Shown here in pieces: positions 7,415-14,295 of a stretch of DNA of 37,557 nucleotides. Within the stretch, counting starts at the first letter, position 1. Each line of letters begins with the position of its first letter. This DNA is from Candidatus Woesearchaeota archaeon. GTDB lineage: Archaea > Nanobdellota > Nanobdellia > Woesearchaeales > DSVV01. Position numbers and translations under genes: made by a program. Under the pieces are notes generated by a model that worked only from the letters and a program-made list of their open reading frames with translations, ran no database searches and had not been told where the DNA came from. The stretch covers positions 1 to 37,557 of the forward strand of contig JACRKF010000031.1 of the NCBI GenBank assembly GCA_016219865.1, in the 5' to 3' direction.

Positions 7415-8164
7415 ATGAGAATTTTATCATTGGCGCCAAGCAATACTGAGATATTATATGCTTTAGGAGCAGAAGAACATATAATCGCCAATACTCGCTA
7501 TTGTGATCATCCTGAAGATGCGCAGAGCAAACCAAAGGTTGGTGGTTGGTTGGATGTTAAGTATCAACTTATTGCAGAGTATCATCCTGATATAATTATT
7601 ACTTCTACATTTGTGCAAGATAAAATAGTTGCAAGATTTAAAATGATGGGAATTGAAATTATGCATCTTGATCCTATAACATTAGATGATGTCTATGATT
7701 CAATTATTCGCATAGGAAAGCTTGTTGGCAAAGAAGGAAAAGCTCATATTATTGTTGGCGAGATGAAAACAGAACTTGAAAGAATTAGACAGCAATCGCT
7801 TCCATTGCCTCGTATGAAAGTATATTGCGAAGAATGGCACAAACCAATAACTGTTTCAGGTAATTGGGTTCCTGCGCTGATTGAAATTGCAGGAGGAGAT
7901 CCAGTGCTGATAAAAGAAGGAATTCATAGCAAAGAAGTGAAATCTGAAGAAGTTATTGCAGAAAATCCTGATGTGATTATTGTTTCATTGTGCGGTATTG
8001 GAATAGGCGCAAATGTTGATGAGATAAAACAGAGAGAAGGCTGGAATTTGATTAAAGCAGTTGAAAATAATAAAGTGTTTGCTATTAATGATTCTTTATT
8101 GAATAGACCTGGACCAAGGTTAGTAGAGGGTGCGAAGCTGTTGTTTGAACTGTTCCATCATTAA
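7415..8164 (+). CDS. BtuF/TroA-like periplasmic-binding-fold protein without signal peptide
   Basis: The 249-residue protein has the BtuF/FhuD-type helical-backbone metal/cobalamin receptor fold. It starts RILSLAPSNTEILYALGAEE and continues TRYCDHPEDAQSKPKVGGW, then DIIITSTF, a helical backbone, KPITVSGNWVPALIEIAGGD and a final NRPGPRLVEGAKLLFELF. These blocks match cobalamin-binding family members closely. There is no signal peptide or lipobox: the first strand begins at residue 2, and the Shine-Dalgarno-like AGAGGGAAAA precedes the ATG. No btuC or btuD transport genes lie nearby. It may therefore work in the cytoplasm, or be exported by another route. Its divergent partner is the ACT-domain gene. 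The family call is strong, the substrate is not known. Confidence 0.82.
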   Translation: MRILSLAPSNTEILYALGAEEHIIANTRYCDHPEDAQSKPKVGGWLDVKYQLIAEYHPDIIITSTFVQDKIVARFKMMGIEIMHLDPITLDDVYDSIIRIGKLVGKEGKAHIIVGEMKTELERIRQQSLPLPRMKVYCEEWHKPITVSGNWVPALIEIAGGDPVLIKEGIHSKEVKSEEVIAENPDVIIVSLCGIGIGANVDEIKQREGWNLIKAVENNKVFAINDSLLNRPGPRLVEGAKLLFELFHH

Positions 8165-8361
8165 GAGTTTTTAATGTGTACTTTTGACAGAGTGTCCAAC
8201 TGTATTCTTTTTGCAGCTTCAAGAATTTCGATTCCTAATATATTGTTATCTTTATCTAAATCAATAATTGTAGAATCATCTACTTTTTTGTTCTTTGCAA
8301 ATCTACCTTTACGAAATTCTATATACATTGCATCCGCTTGTTTGTCGTATGATATTTCCAT
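8161..8361 (-). CDS. DUF2283 family protein, probable antitoxin
   Basis: The 66-residue protein (start at ATG 8361, MEISYDKQADAMYIEFRKG) matches the DUF2283 pattern: SYDxxADAxYI, then VDDSTIIDLDKDNNILGIEI and a short C-terminal helix. A longer frame reaching 8412 would overlap the end of the upstream DUF4258 gene and encode a hydrophobic leader of doubtful reality. It lies 8 nt downstream of the DUF4258 gene in the same operon. DUF4258-DUF2283 pairs are widespread and thought to be toxin-antitoxin modules, with DUF2283 as the antitoxin; the function is inferred from that association. Its stop overlaps the stop of the BtuF-like gene by 4 nt (convergent). Confidence 0.8.
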   Translation of the reverse strand: MEISYDKQADAMYIEFRKGRFAKNKKVDDSTIIDLDKDNNILGIEILEAAKRIQLDTLSKVHIKNS

Positions 8362-8369
8362 AAGTATCA

Positions 8370-8582
8370 CTATAACCAATAAATAGTAAGTATATATAAA
8401 AATCTTTCCCATTTTCTTGCTACAACTTCAATTGTACCTCTTCCTAAATCTTTGCGGAAAAAGTATTTTCCATGTTTCTTTATTATGATATCAGGATAAT
8501 TCAATGAGTAAACAACTTCTTCTCTTGTTATTCCTCTCCTTTCCATTCTGAATCTAGCATGTGCAGTAAATACAATTTCCAC
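8370..8582 (-). CDS. DUF4258 family protein, probable toxin
   Basis: The 70-residue protein starts with GTG at 8582. It shows the DUF4258 signature: VFTAHARFRMERRGITREEV near the N-terminus, a central IIKKHGKYFFRKDLGRGT, and a final strand RFLYILTIYWL. The conserved His10 and Arg residues are typical of this RelE/BrnT-like group. A TATA-like tract on the minus strand at about 8608-8618 sits near the expected distance. It forms a two-gene operon with the DUF2283 gene, toxin first. The toxin function has not been demonstrated for this protein and rests on family association. Confidence 0.75.
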   Translation of the reverse strand: MEIVFTAHARFRMERRGITREEVVYSLNYPDIIIKKHGKYFFRKDLGRGTIEVVARKWERFLYILTIYWL

Positions 8583-8783
8583 AGTATTTTTATAGTATAG
8601 TATTTAATATATGCATCGCTCAAAAACCCGGAAATCTTCTATATTCTTTGGTGACTTTTTCAATAAATCTGAAGAATATTCAGTATAACTGTGTATTCAT
8701 GAAAAGTATCTGGTTATTTTGGAAATAATAAATAATTATTAGTCTAATTAATAACTCTATTAATTATTCAACTATAAAACTGT
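8583..8783. other. intergenic spacer without clear gene
   Basis: This 200-bp AT-rich spacer upstream of the DUF4258 gene and downstream of the permease contains a short open minus-strand stretch (with KKSPKNIEDFRVFERC) interrupted by a stop and lacking a start codon. It could be a remnant of a third small gene, but I cannot identify it. No RNA gene was recognised. Confidence 0.3.
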
Positions 8784-10916
8784 TTAAATCACAGGCACAT
8801 CTTCTTTTGACTTAACGCCGTATACAAACAAATCTGTCCAGAATGTTCTCTTTACATGAACATAATTTATGCTGATGCCTTCTTCTCGGAAGATTTCAAC
8901 AACTTTTTCTGGCTGCGCAATCCAGCCTATGTTTGGCACAAATGAGAATACATCAACTTCTTCTTTAAAGACAATTCTTCCACCATCTGGCAATATTGCT
9001 GCCATTTCTTTTGCAACTTTTCGCAGATCTTGAATATGACCCAGCATTCCTGTAGAAATAATAGCATTTACTTGAGGAATATGCGGATATACTCTGTTAA
9101 CTTGATGTTCATCGTGTATTGCAGTAATTTGCGTAATCTTTCTTCTTTCAATCTTTTCACTTATTTTGAAGATTGTTCTTTCAGATAAATCTGTAACATA
9201 TACTCTTCCAGTGTTTCCAACTTTTTCTGCAACATCTATTGTAAATCGTGTTCCTGTTGTTCCATATAATAATACTTTTTTCCCTGTTATATCTCCAATT
9301 TTTCCATACAATTCATCTCTAATATTTCTTGATAATATTAATGGTTCAGATAGCCAGCTGAAGTAATTCATAAAGTGTTTCAGTTTTGTATAGACGTCAG
9401 GATCAAAATAAACTACTAGCAATGCGTAGATAGGAAAACCTAAAAGAAGCAAAGCAATTGCTGAAAATAAGACAAGCAATCCATTCTCATCATATTTTAC
9501 CCAAAGTATTATTATCATGAAAAGCGCTATGATTATTATGTATGGCAGAATGTTCCCAAATGCTGCTTTATATGGGCGTTTTGCTTCCGGAGATCTTTCT
9601 CTCAGCACAGGAATTGCAAGCAATGTGATGCAGACTAATAAGATTGAGAAGAAGATAAATATTGTTAGAAAGTAGGTAAAAGGATCAATCTCATCAAAGT
9701 AATCATTGAAGATATACATGATGTACATAATTATTATGAATAATGATAATGTTTTTGCCTGAAATCTTATAGCTCTAACTGGCTGCTGAAATTCTTCATC
9801 AATCTTTGCGAAGCTTGTTGGAAATAATTTATCTTTTGCAATTGAGTAAATCAGTCTTGGTCCTGATAATATCCAGCCTAATCCTTCAAAGAAATAAAGT
9901 ATTCCTGCTAAAATAATAAGAAAGCTGACAAAAAGCGCGCTGTACTGGCCAAGTGTTATTTGCGCTATATCTGCAAAGTATGCGCTTGATTCTGCATAAG
10001 TTTCTGTATCTAGAACTCCAAATGATCCAATAACAAATAATAATGTAACTATCCCAACTGTAATCATTGACCATTTGAATACTTTTGGCAATACTTTCTC
10101 AGGCTCTTTTACTTCACCAGATAAATAAGAAATTGCTGATAATCCGAATAGTGAAGTGCAGGAAATAAATATTGCGCCAAATATCAAAGCAAAATTAAGA
10201 CCTGGATCTTCTGCGCTGAAGAATGGTTCATACAAATTAAAATTAACATGAGATCTCACTATGCCATTTTGCGTAAGCGATGGTATATCAATAAACATAG
10301 GTATGATCAATAATGCAAATGCAAACAAAATTATTATTGTAAAATAAAACATAATGCTATTTCCGATGTCCTTGCCTTTTTTTGCAAGATATGAAAGTAA
10401 GAATATAGTTGCTAAACAAATTGCTGCTTTTAAGATATAGGTGTAGGTTATATTTATTACTAATTCTTCAGGAATTAATACTTCTAATCCTGCTGTAATT
10501 GAGATAGCAACACCGATATTTCCAACTAACCAATTCAGCCAACCAACAATAAATGAGATAAATGTGCCAAAAGTTATTTTGCTTACTTCATAAATACCTC
10601 CTGATGATGGAAACATGCTAATAAGTTCTCCGTAACACATTGCAATATAAATTCCAATCATTGTAATTAAAATCCATGAGATTAATGATGCTTTTCCTGC
10701 AAAATTTATCCCATATTGTGGAATATAGAATATAGATGAATCAAAAATAAAGTTTAATGCTAAAATAAACAAAATTCCAAAACCTAATGTTTTTTTAAGC
10801 TCAGCGCTAGTTTGTTCTTTATTTTCCTCTTTTACTTCCATTAATTCATCAGCAGACTTGATGAATTTTAAGTTCTGCTTTGTTTCAGGCAGGGTTGTTT
10901 GTTGGGTTTCTTCCAT
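8784..10916 (-). CDS. APC-family amino-acid permease fused to a C-terminal methyltransferase-like domain
   Basis: The 710-residue protein is a fusion. Residues about 40-500 form an APC-superfamily transporter with about 12 membrane segments. Signature stretches are FPSSGGIYEVSKITFG in the TM3 loop region, GPRLIYSIAKDKLFP, and RERSPEAKRPYKAAF before the last helices, all typical of amino-acid/polyamine transporters. Residues about 535-705 form a soluble Rossmann-like domain: GKKVLLYGTTGTRF (motif I position), GRVYVTDLSERTI (acidic end of beta2), VNAIISTGMLGHI (motif IV) and ILPDGGRIVFKEEV. Motif I lacks the usual glycine-rich consensus, so the domain could bind a nucleotide-type ligand without methylating. 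The N-terminal 35 residues are hydrophilic. It lies 36 nt downstream of the GH57 gene and probably shares its transcript. Confidence 0.85.
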   Translation of the reverse strand: MEETQQTTLPETKQNLKFIKSADELMEVKEENKEQTSAELKKTLGFGILFILALNFIFDSSIFYIPQYGINFAGKASLISWILITMIGIYIAMCYGELISMFPSSGGIYEVSKITFGTFISFIVGWLNWLVGNIGVAISITAGLEVLIPEELVINITYTYILKAAICLATIFLLSYLAKKGKDIGNSIMFYFTIIILFAFALLIIPMFIDIPSLTQNGIVRSHVNFNLYEPFFSAEDPGLNFALIFGAIFISCTSLFGLSAISYLSGEVKEPEKVLPKVFKWSMITVGIVTLLFVIGSFGVLDTETYAESSAYFADIAQITLGQYSALFVSFLIILAGILYFFEGLGWILSGPRLIYSIAKDKLFPTSFAKIDEEFQQPVRAIRFQAKTLSLFIIIMYIMYIFNDYFDEIDPFTYFLTIFIFFSILLVCITLLAIPVLRERSPEAKRPYKAAFGNILPYIIIIALFMIIILWVKYDENGLLVLFSAIALLLLGFPIYALLVVYFDPDVYTKLKHFMNYFSWLSEPLILSRNIRDELYGKIGDITGKKVLLYGTTGTRFTIDVAEKVGNTGRVYVTDLSERTIFKISEKIERRKITQITAIHDEHQVNRVYPHIPQVNAIISTGMLGHIQDLRKVAKEMAAILPDGGRIVFKEEVDVFSFVPNIGWIAQPEKVVEIFREEGISINYVHVKRTFWTDLFVYGVKSKEDVPVI

Positions 10917-10952
10917 TTTATCTTTCTTCTCTTTTCCATTATTTATATTATC

Positions 10953-12263
10953 TTATATTATTAATTCATTATTCTCATTTATATCTTTTTCTTTTAAATT
11001 GTTTTCATTTGCTTTTCTTATTCTTATTTTTATATCTTTTAGGATATTCATAAATGTGATAAATGCATCATAAGGGCTTTCATATGGATTAAAGTATTTG
11101 TGGACATCGCCGTCTTCAAACCATTTTGTGCACATATAATAAAAATGATCTGATGTTTGCAGTTTTCTCCAATCATGCATTAATTTTTTATCATTTGTTT
11201 CAGTTATCTCTTTTTCAAGCTGATATAATTCATGAAATGCTGAGCGTTGTATCTGATTGCCAAGCCATGCAGATAGATCGCGTTCAATATCTGCCCATGA
11301 TATGAAATTATGAACATCAATTATATCTTTTATATTCTTTTTTGCAACCTCGCTAGGCAGCAAAAAAGAATTATCATTGTTATCATCATTAATATTATTA
11401 TTGCTCTTGTTTAGTTTCAAAAACTCAATTGGAAACTGTTTAAGAAAGTCAAATATTCCTGTTGATTCCCATTGATGCTCGCCAAATGTTTCATAATCCA
11501 TAAATAGATTTATAGTTTCATCGTCCCCATTATCTTTGTTATTATCTTTATTATCATTATTATTATTATTACTGTTGTTGTTGATCCAAGAAACATACTT
11601 CTCTGCAGTTAAAGGCCATTCTTTCCAGTCTTTGTTTGAGAAACGAAATGCTATATCATCACTAAGTTTATAATTTTTTAATAGAACTTTTATATTATTG
11701 CTATAAGTTGCGCCATAAATAAGATTAGGAGATCTTTCATTAAGAATATGATCAGCGCCTTCTGCAAGTATTCCAGTATAGCCAAGTGATTCAATAAAAT
11801 TTGCTAATTCATTGTTAAAAATAAGTTCTGTATTTCTAAATATAGTTGGTTCTTGGCCAAAAATTGTTTTTATTGCGCTTTTATGCAGGTTAACCTGTTT
11901 TACAAATTCTTCTTTTGACTGCAGATATGCGAGAGAATGGTAATATGTCTCTGAAAGAAATTCAACACAGCCAGTATTTGCTAATTCTCTAAAGCTTTGT
12001 ATTACTTCAGGAGAATATAAATGAAATTGCTCTAAAGCGCAGCCAGAGATTGAGAATGCAACTCTAAATCTGCCATTTGTTTGTTTGATCAAATCTAAGA
12101 TTATTTTATTTGTTGGAAGATAACATTTATTGGCAACTTTTTTGCAAATCTCTTCATTTTTCTTAGTATCAAAATATTTGCTGTTGTTGCCGATATCAAA
12201 CACAGTGTAATTTCTAAGTCTAAATGGCTGGTGAACTTGGAAATACATGCAGATGTTTACCAT
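10953..12263 (-). CDS. GH57 family alpha-amylase-like glycoside hydrolase
   Basis: The 436-residue protein has the GH57 blocks in order: YFQVHQPFRL at the N-terminus (motif I, His11), SISGCALEQF (motif II), a motif III with IFRNTELIFNN where Glu146 is the expected nucleophile, and FMDYETFGEHQ where Asp256 is the expected acid/base. GH57 enzymes cut alpha-1,4-glucan bonds, so the likely role is cytoplasmic glycogen or maltodextrin breakdown. Between motif III and the catalytic Asp lies a low-complexity Asn/Asp tract at about residues 228-248, encoded by an AAT/GAT microsatellite at roughly 11521-11580; a second Asn-rich loop follows at about 285-300. Both sit in surface-loop positions. The gene starts 2 nt after the GT4 stop, a tight operon. 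No signal peptide. Confidence 0.9.
   Translation of the reverse strand: MVNICMYFQVHQPFRLRNYTVFDIGNNSKYFDTKKNEEICKKVANKCYLPTNKIILDLIKQTNGRFRVAFSISGCALEQFHLYSPEVIQSFRELANTGCVEFLSETYYHSLAYLQSKEEFVKQVNLHKSAIKTIFGQEPTIFRNTELIFNNELANFIESLGYTGILAEGADHILNERSPNLIYGATYSNNIKVLLKNYKLSDDIAFRFSNKDWKEWPLTAEKYVSWINNNSNNNNNDNKDNNKDNGDDETINLFMDYETFGEHQWESTGIFDFLKQFPIEFLKLNKSNNNINDDNNDNSFLLPSEVAKKNIKDIIDVHNFISWADIERDLSAWLGNQIQRSAFHELYQLEKEITETNDKKLMHDWRKLQTSDHFYYMCTKWFEDGDVHKYFNPYESPYDAFITFMNILKDIKIRIRKANENNLKEKDINENNELII
11521..11580. repeat. trinucleotide microsatellite coding Asn/Asp tract in GH57
   Basis: A run of ATT/ATC/GTT-type triplets encodes a mixed Asn/Asp tract of about 20 residues just before the catalytic FMDYETF motif. 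It looks like slippage-generated low complexity in a surface loop; the frame is kept because the units are triplets. Confidence 0.7.
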
Positions 12264-12265
12264 TG

Positions 12266-13498
12266 TTAATCCTCTTTTATCTTATGGAGTTCGATCAGAT
12301 CTTTATAGATATCAACACATTTCTGCGCAGGAATCTGCCAATTAAATCGCATTGCTTCTTTTTTTCCATTAATCTTTAAATTATGATAAAGCTCAGGATA
12401 TTGCAGTACCGCTAATATTTTGTTTGCCATTTGGTTTGTGTCCCAAAAGTCAACTTTTAATACATGGCGCAATACTTCGCTTACTCCTGATTGTTTTGAT
12501 ATTAATACCGGAGTGCCATTGCTTAATGATTCTAATGGAGTAATGCCAAATGGTTCTGATATTGATGGCATTACATATAAATCTGCTAAGTTGTACATCT
12601 TATCAACATCTTTTCCAGTAAGAAATCCAGTAAATACAACTTTATTTGCAATATTTAACTCTGCTGCTTTTTCAATTATCTGAGATTCCATATCTCCAGA
12701 GCCGGTAATGACAAACAGCACATCTGGATTTATCTTAAGAACTTTTTCTGCAGCATAAAGAAAATAATCAGCGCCTTTCTGCACTGTAAGCCTGCCTAAA
12801 AACAGCACAATCTTTTCATGAGATTTTTTGTGTATGTTATGGATGCGTGATTTATGTTCAACTGCATTATGTACAACTGCAATTTTATCTGCTGGAATCT
12901 CATAATTATCAATTATCTTTTGTTTAGTGAAATTGCTGACAGCTATTATTTTATCTGCCCGCATCATTCCTTCTTTCTCTATATCATAAATTATTTGATC
13001 AGGATTGTCTGCTGTTCTATCAAATTCTGTTGCATGGATATGCGCAACTAATGGCTTGTTTGTTTCTTCTTTTGCTTTTATTGCAGCTGGAAATGTCAGC
13101 CAATCATGCGCGTGGATTATGTCACAATCTGATTGTTTTGCTATCTTTTTAGTAATTTCTGCATACCTTTGGACTTCTTCATGCAGGTTATTGCCATATA
13201 ATGCTGAGAAATAATCGCCTTTTCGTTTTATTCTTTTGTAATCTTGTGAACTGATATATGGTTTTAAAATGCTTGCAATTTTCTTAATTTTCATAAATTT
13301 ATCTGTTGAATCATTTTCTATTTTGTTAAGCGCTAAAAGATTAAGATGGCTAGAGCTATTGCTTTGTTCTCCTTGCGGCACAACGAATGTGATATCAACA
13401 TTTTCTTGATTCAATGCTTTTGTTAATCCATAGCACGCTGTACCTAATCCCCCTGAATTTATTGGAGGGAATTCCCATCCAAACATTAATACTTTCAC
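12266..13498 (-). CDS. GT4-family glycosyltransferase, glycogen/alpha-glucan synthase-like
   Basis: The 410-residue protein starts with GTG at 13498 and opens KVLMFGWEFPPINSGGLGTA, the acceptor-side loop of glycogen-synthase-like GT-B enzymes. The GT-B C-terminal half shows FLGRLTVQKGADYFL, VLFVITGSGDM and the donor-site EX7E motif in SEPFGITPLESLSNGTPVL. It probably transfers glucose from UDP- or ADP-glucose to a growing alpha-glucan; the donor is not decided by the sequence. It is first in an operon with the GH57 amylase. A box A on the minus strand at about 13560-13572 predicts a leader of 35-40 nt containing part of the direct repeat pair at 13515-13560. A Shine-Dalgarno-like AAGGGG precedes the GTG by 6-7 nt. 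It is divergent from vapB. Confidence 0.87.
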   Translation of the reverse strand: MKVLMFGWEFPPINSGGLGTACYGLTKALNQENVDITFVVPQGEQSNSSSHLNLLALNKIENDSTDKFMKIKKIASILKPYISSQDYKRIKRKGDYFSALYGNNLHEEVQRYAEITKKIAKQSDCDIIHAHDWLTFPAAIKAKEETNKPLVAHIHATEFDRTADNPDQIIYDIEKEGMMRADKIIAVSNFTKQKIIDNYEIPADKIAVVHNAVEHKSRIHNIHKKSHEKIVLFLGRLTVQKGADYFLYAAEKVLKINPDVLFVITGSGDMESQIIEKAAELNIANKVVFTGFLTGKDVDKMYNLADLYVMPSISEPFGITPLESLSNGTPVLISKQSGVSEVLRHVLKVDFWDTNQMANKILAVLQYPELYHNLKINGKKEAMRFNWQIPAQKCVDIYKDLIELHKIKED

Positions 13499-13514
13499 AA
13501 TACAACCCCTTTTT

Positions 13515-13560
13515 AGAGTATTAACTAACTTATTCTTCTCTTTGAGAGTCTTGACTAACT
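13515..13560. promoter_or_regulatory. direct-repeat operator candidate between GT4 and vapB
   Basis: Two 16-nt direct repeats, AGAGTATTAACTAACT (13515-13530) and AGAGTCTTGACTAACT (13545-13560), match at 14 positions and start exactly 30 nt apart, about three helical turns. They lie just downstream of the GT4 box A. This suits cooperative binding of a regulator of the glycogen operon; which regulator is unknown. Confidence 0.5.
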
Positions 13561-13598
13561 GGGTATATAAACCTTTTGTGAGGTTGTATGATGGAAAT

Positions 13599-13621
13599 GT
13601 TTATATATGTGTATGCGCATA
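13599..13621 (+). promoter_or_regulatory. vapB promoter and palindromic operator
   Basis: Box A GTTTATATATG (13599-13609) is centred 26 nt before the ATG at 13630. The perfect 10-bp palindrome TATGCGCATA (13612-13621) lies between box A and the start, a natural position for VapB/VapC autorepression. Confidence 0.6.
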
Positions 13622-13629
13622 TACTTATG

Positions 13630-13869
13630 ATGACCAAAATAATCTCATTATCTGATAAGGCATATAGCAGAATGAAATCAATAAAAGCAGATTCAGAATC
13701 TTTTTCTGATGTAGTTATACGTTTAACTGAAAAGAAAACTAAAATGCCAATCAGCGCTTTTTTCGGAAAATGGCCGGGCGGGGCAGAAGAATTAAATAAG
13801 ATTGAAAGAATATTGAAAGAAGATAGAAAAAGATTCAAAACAAGGGATGTTCATGAATTATTGTCTTGA
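13630..13869 (+). CDS. vapB: VapB-type antitoxin (DUF217-like)
   Basis: The 79-residue protein starts MTKIISLSDKAYSRMKSIKA, then ESFSDVVIRLTEKK, the ribbon-helix-helix-like N-terminal pattern of the archaeal DUF217/VapB antitoxins, and ends in a charged C-terminal region with the toxin-wrapping GKWPGGAEELNKIERIL. I choose the ATG at 13630: the box A at 13599-13609 is 26 nt upstream, while the longer frame to 13588 starts inside the promoter. An adjacent ATG at 13627 cannot be excluded. The stop overlaps the start of vapC by 17-23 nt, typical of coupled translation. The palindrome at 13612-13621 suggests autoregulation. The module splits the glycogen gene cluster and is in opposite orientation to it, so it looks like an insertion. 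Confidence 0.85.
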   Translation: MTKIISLSDKAYSRMKSIKADSESFSDVVIRLTEKKTKMPISAFFGKWPGGAEELNKIERILKEDRKRFKTRDVHELLS

Positions 13870-14245
13870 TACAAATGTAATTGCTGATATCTTTCGTGGA
13901 AATAATGTTATTAAATTAAACTTTGAAAAAATTCAAAATGATCCTTTATTCATTCCACCTATTGTTTTATGTGAATTGTATAAGGGTGCTTTTCTGTCTA
14001 ATAAAACACAAGATTCTTTGCAATTTATTAATCAGTTTAGGGTAAGTGTGCATTTTATTCATTTTGATGAAAATGCTTGTCTTATTTATGGGAAGCTTTA
14101 TGCATATTTGCAGAAGAAAGGAAAACCAACGCAAGAAGCTGATTTAATGATCGCAAGCATTGCAATTGCTCATGATCTTGTGCTTATTACTAAAAATGGA
14201 AAAGACTTTGCAAATATCCCTGAATTAAAATTAGAAGTATGGTGA
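13853..14245 (+). CDS. vapC: VapC-type PIN-domain ribonuclease toxin
   Basis: The PIN-domain toxin of about 130 residues begins MNYCLDTNVIADIFRGN, where Asp6 is the first catalytic acid. The second acidic position is in VLCELYKGAF (Glu), and the third group in QEADLMIASIAIAHD (Asp), followed by LITKNGKDFANIP with the fourth acid. All key acids are present, so the toxin is probably active as an Mg2+-dependent RNase; known VapCs cut tRNA or rRNA, but the target cannot be predicted. The start is either ATG 13847 or 13853; the second gives the canonical short N-terminus. A 12-bp-stem hairpin follows the stop. Confidence 0.88.
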   Translation: MNYCLDTNVIADIFRGNNVIKLNFEKIQNDPLFIPPIVLCELYKGAFLSNKTQDSLQFINQFRVSVHFIHFDENACLIYGKLYAYLQKKGKPTQEADLMIASIAIAHDLVLITKNGKDFANIPELKLEVW

Positions 14246-14273
14246 TTAATTTTTTACTGTTGTAAAAAATTAA
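14246..14273 (+). terminator. hairpin after vapC
   Basis: TTAATTTTTTAC (14246-14257) and GTAAAAAATTAA (14262-14273) form a perfect 12-bp stem with a 4-nt loop directly after the vapC stop and before the convergent debranching-enzyme gene. A terminator or mRNA 3'-end structure is the simplest reading. Confidence 0.55.
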
Positions 14274-14295
14274 AATTATTTTATTCTGATTTTTT

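Noticed and set aside
11521-11580. AT-rich repeat tract as a possible CRISPR-like or satellite array
   Set aside because: It is a triplet microsatellite coding an Asn/Asp loop; there are no spacers or conserved direct repeats.
13530-13838. Minus-strand open frame of 102 codons over vapB
   Set aside because: It is antisense to the well-supported vapB gene and its promoter, with no recognisable protein features.
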